DNA of 64,000 nt from JAYYPW01 sp036128855 (lineage in GTDB: Bacteria; Pseudomonadota; Gammaproteobacteria; Comchoanobacterales; Comchoanobacteraceae), in the NCBI GenBank assembly GCA_036128855.1, contig JAYYPW010000008.1, positions 186,001-250,000 on the forward strand, read 5' to 3'. The notes beneath the pieces are model-generated. The model ran no database searches and was not told the origin of the DNA. It saw only the letters and a list, made by a program, of their open reading frames with translations. Made by a program: the position numbers and the translations under genes. Every line of letters starts with the position of its first letter. The stretch's first letter is position 1. Shown here piece by piece: positions 28,978 through 36,986 of this stretch.

Positions 28978-29817
28978 TTATTTAGTGATAGAGAGTGGCC
29001 CATCATCAAGCACTCTTTGCTCTTCTTGTGTGGGGGCAGTTATAACATCAGATTTGCTTTGAATTCTTTGTATTGCAGCTCGCCACTGATCAACATTATT
29101 CGGTTGTAATTGTGACTCAGAGGTGATTTTTACCACCCTATCGTTTAATTGCATTTCTCTACCATTACCAGTAACACCCAAGTTAGCAATTGCAGAGTAG
29201 GTAGGTGAAATCATATTTTGTGCTAAGAGGTTGTGGTAAAGCACCATACCGTTAAAATCTCTCTTTAAAAGTCCTAAATTAGAGGCAAAAATACTGGATG
29301 CTTGCCATCTACCAACTTTCCAACCCTCAACTAAACCTTCATCCCATGCTTTGCGCTCTTCCGCAGTGCGGGGCCACAATCTGTCATTGGGTATATCTGG
29401 CTTAGAGAACTTAAGATAAACGTAGTCGCGCCAGGTTGGAGCAACAGTAGAAAAACCGGCAGGTTTGACTATCTTAATGAAACGGTCTGAGACACGAATA
29501 TGTTTATAATTACCGTAAGATACATTTTGTCGACTCTCTTCGAGTATGGGTGGGACTACGCTATTTTCAAGCAAAAGTTGCCTAAAGTCATAGATGGCGT
29601 CCATCTGCCGAGATCGAGATTCTAGGTGTTCATTAATGAGCTTAGCTTCCCAATGTAGGGCATACTGAGTTGAATAACTGATTGCTGTCTCGCGAACAAC
29701 CTCTAAATGCGCCTGTTTAGCTGCCTCAGATGTCTCATGTACCTCTGTTGAACAACCTTGAAGACCAAATACGAGGGCTAATGTGAGGCCGATCTGAAGA
29801 AGTGGAAAACGTGACAT
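28978..29817 (-). CDS. dotC: Dot/Icm outer-membrane lipoprotein DotC
   Basis: Lipoprotein of the outer-membrane core complex, required with DotD to place DotH in the outer membrane. 279 residues (Legionella DotC about 300). A lipoprotein signal peptide ends in LQGC at residues 19-22. DotC family features seen: the RDYVYLKFSKPDIPNDRLWPRTAEERKAWDEGLVEGW stretch region (approx. residues 136-172) and a second conserved region ending in VKITSESQLQP. The start lies 8 bases downstream of dotD, so the two are cotranscribed. There is no unusual feature. Confidence 0.93.
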   Translation of the reverse strand: MSRFPLLQIGLTLALVFGLQGCSTEVHETSEAAKQAHLEVVRETAISYSTQYALHWEAKLINEHLESRSRQMDAIYDFRQLLLENSVVPPILEESRQNVSYGNYKHIRVSDRFIKIVKPAGFSTVAPTWRDYVYLKFSKPDIPNDRLWPRTAEERKAWDEGLVEGWKVGRWQASSIFASNLGLLKRDFNGMVLYHNLLAQNMISPTYSAIANLGVTGNGREMQLNDRVVKITSESQLQPNNVDQWRAAIQRIQSKSDVITAPTQEEQRVLDDGPLSITK

Positions 29818-29825
29818 AGCAATCC

Positions 29826-30359
29826 TTAGCTTTTAAGATATTTAAGCTGTAAGACCTTATCTTTTGTTAAAGTCACAGAGGCCTGACTTTGAACTTGATA
29901 GGCAACGTTACGTATGAGGTCGGTAATTAAAACGTCTTTTTCATTTACTGATACAATAACAGGTATGGGGGGAGCAACCCCTATAGTTCGATATTGAAGG
30001 TTTCCAGTCTTAGCAATTTTTTGCAGAAATGTATCTAGTCTTCCTGTCCAATCAACAGTAGTGCGTTCACTCAGGCGAGTTTGTATGATATTAGGATCTT
30101 CTTTTACATGCTGGACGTTATGTACAGAACGTTCAATCTTGGCAAGCTCTTGCAGCGAGTGGCTGACCGATGCCGCAGATTCTGCAAGTTTGACATTACT
30201 CGCTTGCTCGTCAAAATGGCTGCTTGCAACTGTAGTTTCAAGCTTATCAAAGAGATCTTTGGTATAGGGACTGTCGAGATCTTTTTTCGGTGCATTCACA
30301 GAGCTACTACAACCTACTAGACCGAGTAACGTTGCGAGTGCGACTAGCCGTATAAACAT
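29826..30359 (-). CDS. dotD: Dot/Icm outer-membrane lipoprotein DotD
   Basis: Lipoprotein of the outer-membrane core complex with a secretin N0-like C-terminal domain. 177 residues (Legionella DotD 163). The lipobox LVGC is at 14-17. The N-terminal third is a Ser/Ala-rich helical linker. The C-terminal domain (~105-177) contains VDWTGRLDTFLQKIAKTGNLQYRTIGVAP and ends with SVTLTKDKVLQLKYL, as expected of DotD. First gene of the dotDCB cluster, with a promoter candidate 30-55 bases upstream. Confidence 0.92.
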   Translation of the reverse strand: MFIRLVALATLLGLVGCSSSVNAPKKDLDSPYTKDLFDKLETTVASSHFDEQASNVKLAESAASVSHSLQELAKIERSVHNVQHVKEDPNIIQTRLSERTTVDWTGRLDTFLQKIAKTGNLQYRTIGVAPPIPVIVSVNEKDVLITDLIRNVAYQVQSQASVTLTKDKVLQLKYLKS

Positions 30360-30662
30360 AATTAGATTCCAAGTTGACTAGTATTATTCAACCCAATAAG
30401 GCTTAGGATGTCAAGAAAATATGGGCGTTTTATTAAGAAACTTTTACCCCTGTAGCGAAAGCCACGGATATAATCTAATAGTTCGTTAAAACAGAACAAG
30501 TATTTCAGATAAACAGAGTAGCTAGAGCTGGTAGTTTGGTAAACACTTGACTACGAAAATATATAGTCTAGAGATAGGGAGGTGGTGATAATAAACTTTA
30601 AGTATTCTGGTTGTGTGTTTACATATGACTGAAAAGTCAGATATAAAATAATTTAGGCCAAT
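30360..30662. other. Intergenic region upstream of dotD
   Basis: 303 bases without a convincing ORF. It contains the putative dotD promoter (30386-30414). A short hairpin sequence TGACT-GAAA-AGTCA lies near 30628 close to the end of the upstream reverse gene. Nothing else was recognised. Confidence 0.5.
30386..30414 (-). promoter_or_regulatory. Putative promoter of dotDCB
   Basis: On the reverse strand a perfect TTGACA (30409-30414), a 17-bp spacer and TTGAAT (30386-30391, four of six matches to TATAAT) lie about 27 bases upstream of the dotD ATG. Confidence 0.5.
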
Positions 30663-32228
30663 CTATTTTTGGGTACGAATAGTATTTTCACAAAGCTCGA
30701 GATAACGCTTAGACTCTGGGCAGTCAGGATCCTGGCTTAGAGCCAAGTTGTAGTATCGATGTGATTCTTTAAAATCCTCTTGTTTGAAGTAATAAGCAGC
30801 CATGAGTAAAAAATGGTAATAGTTTTTACCGTAGAGATCTTTGTGAATATCGATAAGCTTGATAGCCTCATCATAGCATTTAAGTATAGTTGCAGCTCTT
30901 GCAACTAAGAAGAACGAGCAGTTTGCAGCTTTGTTAGGAATATAGTAATTATTTTCTGCAAGACGTAATAGAGCTGGTTGTAACCAGCTCGGCTTATAAT
31001 GAGAGTCATTCTCAACTAAATCTCTGAGTTTATCGAGTAGATGGTTTAAAATATACGGGTCATACATAACCTTTTTAAAAGAAGCCAGCACGGATTGGAT
31101 AGATTGATAACCATTGTCTTTTTGTAGAATAAGCTGGTTGATATGATAATCTGTGAACGAGTAGTCTTGGAAGTAATAGGATAGATGATTAAAAAGTTTT
31201 GGATAATCTTTTATCTTGCCATGGGTCAAGAATGCAAAAGATGAAAAAACGAGCTGATCTGACGGAAAGCTAGGAGGGGCAAGTACGGAGGAGCCAGCAT
31301 GACAAAAGCGTACATACTTATCAAGTGCAAAGAAGTTTACAGTTGTAGAGATTGCGCCATCTGCATGAAAAGACATATTATCAGAGTAGAAGTGGTGTTC
31401 AGGTGAAGTAAGACCTTTATCAGATGTCAGTAAAAGGACCTGAGAGGTATGAGAAGAAAAATAATCCAGTATATCCATAGCTGCATCAGGCATTAAAAAT
31501 CGCTGAATGTCATCTCTGATATGATCAAGCAAAATTCCGTTTTTCTTAGGATTGTCATAAAATGTAGCGCCTGGGGTATCCTTATCTGTCACAAACTCAA
31601 GTTGCGCAGTAGTACAACCATGCTGTGTGTGATCTGGTACGCAGACATCAATTGGATAAATTTTGTTATCATCATGTACAAAGGCATTTTGATACAAGGA
31701 ATCAAAAAAATAATTTGCGATAAGTACGATTTTTTTATTTTGCCATTTCTCAACAGGTAAATCGCATTCGATACCTTGTTTGTAATTTATATGAAATAGG
31801 TGGGTCCGCAATATACCCTTTTTGATATATTGTTCGAGTTGTGGTTGAGAGCGCCAAAATCTAATCATTTTATCTGAGCAATCACAACAAAAGAAGGTAA
31901 GTTCTGCAAGTTGAAGGCCATGCTGAGGTAAAATTTGTTCTAGGTGGCGAATTAGCCTAAACATAAATTGACCATGAGATGCACCCAGCTCAACAATATA
32001 GATCGGTCCTTCGTACCCTTTTTTGCGGCAGTCAAGGGCATAGCATACAATAGATTGTGCGTAGACCTGCGCAAAGTAAACACTGTTTGTGATTTGATAA
32101 GGAACTTTATTATCCCAGCTAGCAATACCATGATGTTGGTAATAAGTAGTTTGTTGATCCCAAAGGGTTGAGGCTGCAACTCTCGTACGAGAAGAGGACA
32201 AAGTTTTGAAATGAGACCAAAATGACAT
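30663..32228 (-). CDS. MidA-like SAM-dependent methyltransferase homologue with C-terminal TPR-like region
   Basis: 521 residues. The N-terminal half has a Rossmann-type SAM motif VELGASHGQF at residues 79-88 and a later ANYFFDSLYQNAF at 171-183, matching the 'ANEFFDALP' motif of the MidA/DUF185 methyltransferase family. The substrate is unknown. The C-terminal ~70 residues (AAYYFKQEDFKESHRYYNLALSQDPDCPESKRYLELCE region) look like one or two TPR units, which could bind a protein partner. The gene lies between dotDCB and the Aas-like gene on the same strand; linkage to secretion is positional only. An AAGG sits upstream of ATG 32228. Alternatives are a different class I methyltransferase, or a host-directed enzyme. 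Confidence 0.65.
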   Translation of the reverse strand: MSFWSHFKTLSSSRTRVAASTLWDQQTTYYQHHGIASWDNKVPYQITNSVYFAQVYAQSIVCYALDCRKKGYEGPIYIVELGASHGQFMFRLIRHLEQILPQHGLQLAELTFFCCDCSDKMIRFWRSQPQLEQYIKKGILRTHLFHINYKQGIECDLPVEKWQNKKIVLIANYFFDSLYQNAFVHDDNKIYPIDVCVPDHTQHGCTTAQLEFVTDKDTPGATFYDNPKKNGILLDHIRDDIQRFLMPDAAMDILDYFSSHTSQVLLLTSDKGLTSPEHHFYSDNMSFHADGAISTTVNFFALDKYVRFCHAGSSVLAPPSFPSDQLVFSSFAFLTHGKIKDYPKLFNHLSYYFQDYSFTDYHINQLILQKDNGYQSIQSVLASFKKVMYDPYILNHLLDKLRDLVENDSHYKPSWLQPALLRLAENNYYIPNKAANCSFFLVARAATILKCYDEAIKLIDIHKDLYGKNYYHFLLMAAYYFKQEDFKESHRYYNLALSQDPDCPESKRYLELCENTIRTQK

Positions 32229-32336
32229 TCAGACAAACCTTAAAAGAATTTAAGTTACCATAGCTAGATGGTTATTCGCAACAGACATTCTAAAACGCAA
32301 GGGTGATATCAAAAATATTTTTCCAGTGAGAAGTGG

Positions 32337-35300
32337 TTAGGCGGTTACATACTGCTGTGCAAGAGCTACGTAGTTCGTTTTACCTGTAGTGAGTCTAGGG
32401 AGGGTTAGGTGGGCGATTTGTCGTGGTAACCAAAGTTCACTGATGCCTAAGTCAACAAATGCTTTTTGTAGTATAGATTTGTCAAGATCTGGATCTTCAG
32501 TACATAAAATAAGTTGCTCTCCTCTTTTTGCACAAGGTTGGGCAATAATTGCATGTTGAGAATTAGGGAAGGCCTGAATTACAGCATTTTCTACTGCACC
32601 TAAAGAAATCATTTCGCCGGCAATTTTAGCAAAGCGTTTTACTCGCCCGAGCACATGCGCAAAGCCATCATGATCAACAGATACAATATCTCCTGTGTCA
32701 TGCCAGCCGTCCTGGGGTGGTTGTATAACGCCTGGTTGGTCGTGTTTGATGTAACCCAGCATGATATTAGGTCCAGAAACAAATAAACGTCCGCCTTCAG
32801 AAACACCCTGTATTGGCTCAACTTTATAGTCAATTTTAGGTAAGAATTTTCCTACTGATCCATGCCGATAATGCATTGGGGTATTGAGACATACTGCAGG
32901 CGCAGCCTCTGTCATGCCATACGCTTCAAGAATACGTATACCAAACTTTTCCGTCCATAGAGTAAAGGTGTTCTGTTGTAGTTTTTCAGAAGCTGCGCCA
33001 ACATAGCGAAGACTATAGAAATCATAGGGATTAGCGTTGTTGGCGTATAAGCTTAACGTATAGTCTGATCCAAACAAAATTGTAGCGTTTGTATCATAGA
33101 TGAGTTCAGTAATAACGCGGTAGTGCAGGGGGTTAGGGTACATAAATGTTTTAACGCCGCTAAGAATCGGGAGTAAAAGCCCGCCAGTGAGACCAAAGGA
33201 GTGGAAAAGTGGCATGGTATTGAAAATAAGATCATCATGATTAAGGTCAAGCATGCAGGTGATTTGCGCAATGTTTGCGTGCATATTGTCGTGACTTAAT
33301 ACAACCCCTTTAGCATGTCCTTCAGAGCCAGAGGTGAAAAGCACCATGCACGGATCGCTAGGTGAAGGCTTAGTGGGCTGGAGCAAGTTATAACTAGTAA
33401 TCGGGATAAACGACATAATGAAGCTGAGTAATTTATGATACATTGATAGCTTGCTTGCTAAGTCTTCTAGATAAATAATCTCAAGACCTGCGAGTTTTAG
33501 TGCATCAACTGCCCCATCAAGTTTAGCAATTTGAATGAATTTTCTGCTAGTAACAACCTTGGTAACAGCAGTTGTTTGGCAACATGAAACCATTTGGCTT
33601 GGTCCGTGTGTATAATTTATCATCACAGGAATCTTTTTCATGCATTGTAGAGCAAAAAAGCATACTGCAGTTGGGGATGCAGTAGGTAATAACACACCGA
33701 TATAATTATCTGTCTTAATATTTTTCTTCAATAGAAATCGTAATGCAAAACAACGAGTAATCATTTGTTGATAGGTCATGGGGCTGCGGGAGATGTCCTC
33801 GCAGATTACCCTATTGCTACCATGGCTACGGGCTGCGTGAAGTAAGCTTTGAAATAAATTGTTGTCGGATTTGTTACTCTCATAGCTGATCTCTGTCATG
33901 ATGCGCCATAGAAAAGAGCTTGCTTGCTTGCGTTTTTGTCGATTGTCTAAGTTAGGCTCTATATCAAAAGATTGTGCTTTTGCGATGTGTAGTGCAACTC
34001 TAGGCCAGCTACTCCATGTAGGAACGTGTTTGAGGCGGGTAAACAGAGAGTGGTGTATTCCTTTAATATAGATGGGGAGTATCTTTGCCCCAGTTTTATT
34101 AGCAATCATAGCAGGTGCTTCATAGATCTTCATGAGTGATCCTGTAACAGTTAGTCGACCTTCAGGGAAGATAACAACTTTTTCACCCTCGCGTACAGCG
34201 TCCATTAATCCACGCATACTCATTGGTTGGGTTGGGTCAATCATGTAGACTTTGTTAAGCTTTACAAAAAAACGAATCAGCCAATGATCAAGCATGTTAC
34301 TATTGAGGGCAAAAGTGAGCTTATCGGGTAAAAAAGCTGCCAATAATAGTGCGTCGAGCCACGAGGTATGATTAGCTATTATAATAAGCCGATCGTTTTG
34401 GGCTGCGTTGTAATTTTCTAAGCCAACTACAGAGGTTCGGTATGTAGTGCGAAATAGCCACCGTAAAACAGTCTTCAAAATGCCGTAAGGCATGATCTGA
34501 GAGATATATAAAGAGAGCCAGGCAAACATAACGGATACAAATGCAAGTGTGTACGCTGAGTTGCCAGAAAAGCAATATGCAAGAGCGCCATTGAGGAGTG
34601 AGCCAATAATCATAAAGCTTGTGGATACTATGTTGTGACAAGCTATAACGCGAGAGCGTTCGGCATCTGAGCTCTCGTGAATCATGATAGAATAAAGTGG
34701 CACATGGTACATGGCTCCTAATCCTCCTATTAGAAAAAAGTCCAGAACAACGCGCCAGTGTAGCCAGTAGCTTAGAAACGCAAAAATACCAATGGGTTCG
34801 CTAGGCGTAGACAGGCTATGTATAACTGACGCAAGATCATAAAGAAGAAATGAGATACCAAATGCAGCCAGAGGTACATAAGTTGCTTCAATACGGTCTT
34901 TAAGAAGTCTTTGGCAAAGGATAGAGCCAGATGCAACGCCGATACCAAAAGTGACTAAAGATAGCGTTAGTACACCAGGTTTGGCATTTACAGTGTGCTT
35001 TATGAGCATTGGGATTTCGTTGAGTACGATCCCACTGACTAGCCAAAACCAAGATATTCCAAGAATGCATAAATAAAGGGTACGAGAGTATCTGGTGTTT
35101 CTTATGATATCGAAGTTACCGCGAATGAAATTAAAGTTGATAGAAATGTCGGGTTTTTTAGCTTCTACATGAGGTAGGTAGTAGCTTGCAATTGAGCCAA
35201 GAAGAGAAATGGTTAATACAAGGCCAAGAAGAATAATCATACCGTAGGTTTCATGCGCAAAAAGTACGTTGGCAAGTATCTCGCCAAGCAGAATGCCTGC

Positions 35301-35768
35301 AAAAGTGCCGGTCTCTAAATAGCCATTTGCTTGAATAAGTTTCTTGTCATCAAGGTATTCAGGTAGTAGGGATAATTTCAAAGGGCTAAGAAAGGTCACG
35401 CGACAACCAAGCATAAAAATACAGCCGAGCATGAGTGTTACATGTTGTGCGTAGAATGCGTAGCATCCAAGAGCAACAATCACAAGCTCAATAGTCTTAA
35501 GGGCTTTTATGAGATTCGATTTGCTAAATTTATCGCAAAAATCACCGGCAATCGAAGAAAAGAGGAAAAACGGAAATATAAGTAAAGCAGCAGACATGAT
35601 GGTGAAATTATGCTGCAAGGACGGTGTGATACCTGATAAGGAGTCAGTTGTCATATAGTAAAAGACAATTAGCAAAAATGCATTACGGTAAACATTATCA
35701 AGAAGGACGGCGCTGATCTGAGTACAAAAAAGTGGCCAAAATCTGCGGGAGAATAAAACGTTTTCCAT
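32337..35768 (-). CDS. LplT-PlsC-Aas fusion: lysophospholipid transporter / acyltransferase / acyl-ACP synthetase
   Basis: One 1143-residue chain joins three activities of lysophospholipid salvage: an MFS transporter like LplT (~1-400, about 12 hydrophobic segments), a PlsC-type acyltransferase with NHTSWLD (~466) and FPEGR (~533), and an AMP-forming acyl-ACP/acyl-CoA synthetase with FTSGSEGHAKG (~809), LEAYGMTEAAP and GWHDTGD (~1021). In E. coli lplT and aas are separate adjacent genes. It should flip lysophosphatidylethanolamine inward and re-acylate it. The frame extends to a TTG at 35819, but that TTG is the first part of a TTGACA promoter box, so ATG 35768 is chosen. It is divergent from icmT. 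Fusions of this type are known in other proteobacteria. Confidence 0.9.
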   Translation of the reverse strand: MENVLFSRRFWPLFCTQISAVLLDNVYRNAFLLIVFYYMTTDSLSGITPSLQHNFTIMSAALLIFPFFLFSSIAGDFCDKFSKSNLIKALKTIELVIVALGCYAFYAQHVTLMLGCIFMLGCRVTFLSPLKLSLLPEYLDDKKLIQANGYLETGTFAGILLGEILANVLFAHETYGMIILLGLVLTISLLGSIASYYLPHVEAKKPDISINFNFIRGNFDIIRNTRYSRTLYLCILGISWFWLVSGIVLNEIPMLIKHTVNAKPGVLTLSLVTFGIGVASGSILCQRLLKDRIEATYVPLAAFGISFLLYDLASVIHSLSTPSEPIGIFAFLSYWLHWRVVLDFFLIGGLGAMYHVPLYSIMIHESSDAERSRVIACHNIVSTSFMIIGSLLNGALAYCFSGNSAYTLAFVSVMFAWLSLYISQIMPYGILKTVLRWLFRTTYRTSVVGLENYNAAQNDRLIIIANHTSWLDALLLAAFLPDKLTFALNSNMLDHWLIRFFVKLNKVYMIDPTQPMSMRGLMDAVREGEKVVIFPEGRLTVTGSLMKIYEAPAMIANKTGAKILPIYIKGIHHSLFTRLKHVPTWSSWPRVALHIAKAQSFDIEPNLDNRQKRKQASSFLWRIMTEISYESNKSDNNLFQSLLHAARSHGSNRVICEDISRSPMTYQQMITRCFALRFLLKKNIKTDNYIGVLLPTASPTAVCFFALQCMKKIPVMINYTHGPSQMVSCCQTTAVTKVVTSRKFIQIAKLDGAVDALKLAGLEIIYLEDLASKLSMYHKLLSFIMSFIPITSYNLLQPTKPSPSDPCMVLFTSGSEGHAKGVVLSHDNMHANIAQITCMLDLNHDDLIFNTMPLFHSFGLTGGLLLPILSGVKTFMYPNPLHYRVITELIYDTNATILFGSDYTLSLYANNANPYDFYSLRYVGAASEKLQQNTFTLWTEKFGIRILEAYGMTEAAPAVCLNTPMHYRHGSVGKFLPKIDYKVEPIQGVSEGGRLFVSGPNIMLGYIKHDQPGVIQPPQDGWHDTGDIVSVDHDGFAHVLGRVKRFAKIAGEMISLGAVENAVIQAFPNSQHAIIAQPCAKRGEQLILCTEDPDLDKSILQKAFVDLGISELWLPRQIAHLTLPRLTTGKTNYVALAQQYVTA

Positions 35769-35789
35769 GAAAATATCATTAAAAATAAT

Positions 35790-35819
35790 AACATACACGA
35801 TTTTAGTGGTAAATGTCAA
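35790..35819 (-). promoter_or_regulatory. Putative promoter of the LplT-PlsC-Aas gene
   Basis: On the reverse strand TTGACA (35814-35819), an 18-bp spacer and TATGTT (35790-35795), ending about 22 bases before ATG 35768. It argues against the upstream TTG start of the frame. Confidence 0.5.
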
Positions 35820-35850
35820 GAGTTTACATGATGGTTTACTTAAGTGTATG

Positions 35851-35967
35851 AGTCTTCTTGAGAAGTGTTAAGACTATTAATAGATAAGTTGAAGGTGCTA
35901 TGTGAAGATATAAACAAAAGCAATTTCAACAAAAAAGTGTGGTATTTTGGTTTGCTAAGTTTATAAT
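35851..35967 (+). promoter_or_regulatory. icmT upstream region: hairpin and TATAAT box
   Basis: The divergent aas/icmT gap holds an inverted repeat (AGTCTT 35851-35856, AAGACT 35870-35875, with a nested CTTCT/AGAAG pair at 35854-35865) and a perfect TATAAT at 35962-35967, about 26 bases upstream of icmT. No convincing -35 box was found at the right distance, so an activator may be needed. This is weak evidence. Confidence 0.3.
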
Positions 35968-35993
35968 AACAATAGCTAGTAAGGTTATTTTGT

Positions 35994-36254
35994 ATGGCTA
36001 ACACATTTAAAGAAGGTTCACATTGGCGTGATACAGCCCGACCAGTTAGGCTCTTTATGGTCAATTCATCCGCTACGTTTCCAATCGTTTTTAGCCTTTT
36101 TCATTTAAGGTATTGGACAATTCTGCTTGCTCTAGCTGCTGTAGTTGCGCTTACAGTGTTAGAATATTATGGCTTTTCTTTAACAGTATTTGCACGTTAT
36201 TTGCGAAGTCAACTAGCAGGTAGGCGACGATTAGCTATACCTTGGTGGATGTGA
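35994..36254 (+). CDS. icmT: Dot/Icm inner-membrane protein IcmT
   Basis: An 86-residue protein, the same size as Legionella IcmT. Recognised by HWRDTARPVRLFMVNSSATFP at the N terminus, one or two hydrophobic segments (~23-58), and the conserved C-terminal end ARYLRSQLAGRRRLAIPWW. Known in Legionella to be needed for secretion function and for egress from the host cell. First gene of the forward icmTS block; icmS begins two bases after its stop. Confidence 0.93.
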   Translation: MANTFKEGSHWRDTARPVRLFMVNSSATFPIVFSLFHLRYWTILLALAAVVALTVLEYYGFSLTVFARYLRSQLAGRRRLAIPWWM

Positions 36255-36256
36255 GT

Positions 36257-36592
36257 ATGGTAGAACTTAAGAAAATCTGTACTTCCCTAGCTAATGAGCT
36301 AGGTATTAGCTTTAAGTTAAGATCGAAAGACATTAGCGCCGATGAAGTCTTATCAGAAAAAGGATTGTTACCTGCAATAGCAAAAAGAGCTGAGCAATTA
36401 TCATTATTATGTTTTAACAAGCCTTTAGGAGTGGAATTTGAAGAAAGCGACGGTGCAATGCTCGGGGTTATTCTTAAGCCAAGCAAAAAATTACCGCTGA
36501 CAAGCATTATTTGTGTCTCTGATGTGCTTATAGAGCTTACTCGTGGTATCCGAAATGCGCCAATCAATGTTGATGAACTTCTATATGACTAA
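36257..36592 (+). CDS. icmS: Type IVB adaptor/chaperone IcmS
   Basis: A small acidic cytoplasmic protein that pairs with IcmW (not in this window) to deliver a class of effectors to the DotL coupling complex. 111 residues from ATG 36257 (Legionella IcmS 114). An in-frame TTG at 36242 overlapping icmT is rejected; GTG 36251 is possible. Family features: ICTSLANELGISFKLRSKDISADEVLSEKGLLPAIAKRAEQ region (approx. residues 6-46) and a C-terminal LTRGIRNAPINVDELLYD. Spacing of two bases from icmT implies coupling. After icmS there is a 122-base gap with its own promoters. Confidence 0.9.
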   Translation: MVELKKICTSLANELGISFKLRSKDISADEVLSEKGLLPAIAKRAEQLSLLCFNKPLGVEFEESDGAMLGVILKPSKKLPLTSIICVSDVLIELTRGIRNAPINVDELLYD

Positions 36593-36599
36593 AGATTGT

Positions 36600-36628
36600 T
36601 TGACACAAACATTGTATTACAATACAAT
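36600..36628 (+). promoter_or_regulatory. Strong sigma-70 promoter P1 upstream of the icmR-position ORF
   Basis: TTGACA (36600-36605), a 17-bp spacer and TACAAT (36623-36628): perfect -35, five of six at -10, optimal spacing. It lies just after icmS and about 85 bases before the next start codon. A palindrome covers the spacer end and the -10. Confidence 0.7.
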
Positions 36629-36630
36629 GT
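36609..36630. promoter_or_regulatory. Operator-like palindrome over the P1 -10 box
   Basis: ACATTGTATT and its exact reverse complement AATACAATGT are separated by AC, a 22-bp site with 10-bp arms. It overlaps the downstream half of the P1 spacer and the -10 element, the classical position for a dimeric repressor. It does not resemble PmrA (tandem TTAAT) or CpxR (tandem GTAAA) sites known to control icm genes in Legionella and Coxiella. Confidence 0.55.
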
Positions 36631-36650
36631 CAAAAATTGTGAAATTAAAT

Positions 36651-36679
36651 TTGACAATATCGGGCCAATCTACTATACA
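36651..36679 (+). promoter_or_regulatory. Possible second promoter P2
   Basis: A second perfect TTGACA (36651-36656) is followed after 17 bp by TATACA (36674-36679, four of six). It lies about 35 bases before the ATG of the icmR-position ORF, whose Shine-Dalgarno AGAGGT is at about 36703-36708. Confidence 0.4.
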
Positions 36680-36714
36680 TTTTGTAAGACATTTGCTCAC
36701 AAAGAGGTAAGAAA

Positions 36715-36981
36715 ATGACAATACACATAGACGGCGATAAACCACAAGATTTCGATAACTACAAATCGTCTGGTGTTAGTAGCAAAACACAACAAGAACA
36801 AATACTCACAGTTACTAAACTTATTGGCGAAACAGTGCAGTATCTGGGACAAGATCACGATAACCGACTCGGCGATAAGCAAGCTTTCACAAACAAGCTG
36901 TCAAATTCACAGAACAAATTCTATTCTCTGGTTGAGAAATTATCGAGAACTAGCCCAACCAATATTAACAATATTTCCTAA
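36715..36981 (+). CDS. Small orphan protein in the icmR position; candidate FIR chaperone of IcmQ
   Basis: An 88-residue hydrophilic, Gln/Asn/Asp/Ser-rich protein with a mostly helical pattern and no signal peptide or membrane segment. I see no sequence similarity to IcmR itself. It sits exactly between icmS and icmQ, where Legionella has icmR and where other species carry unrelated functional homologues (FIR genes) whose products bind IcmQ. It has a strong Shine-Dalgarno (AAAGAGGTAAGAAAATG), its own promoter region, and ends 5 bases before icmQ. Role as IcmQ partner is inferred from position, size and known rapid divergence of this gene. Confidence 0.75.
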   Translation: MTIHIDGDKPQDFDNYKSSGVSSKTQQEQILTVTKLIGETVQYLGQDHDNRLGDKQAFTNKLSNSQNKFYSLVEKLSRTSPTNINNIS

Positions 36982-36986
36982 GACAT

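Noticed and set aside
35769..35819. N-terminal extension of the LplT-PlsC-Aas gene from a TTG at 35819
   Set aside because: The TTG belongs to a TTGACA promoter box, and the extension has no transporter homology; ATG 35768 fits better.
35840..36064. 74-codon reverse frame across the icmT start
   Set aside because: It overlaps the icmT coding and promoter region, has no ribosome-binding site, and has a low-complexity translation.
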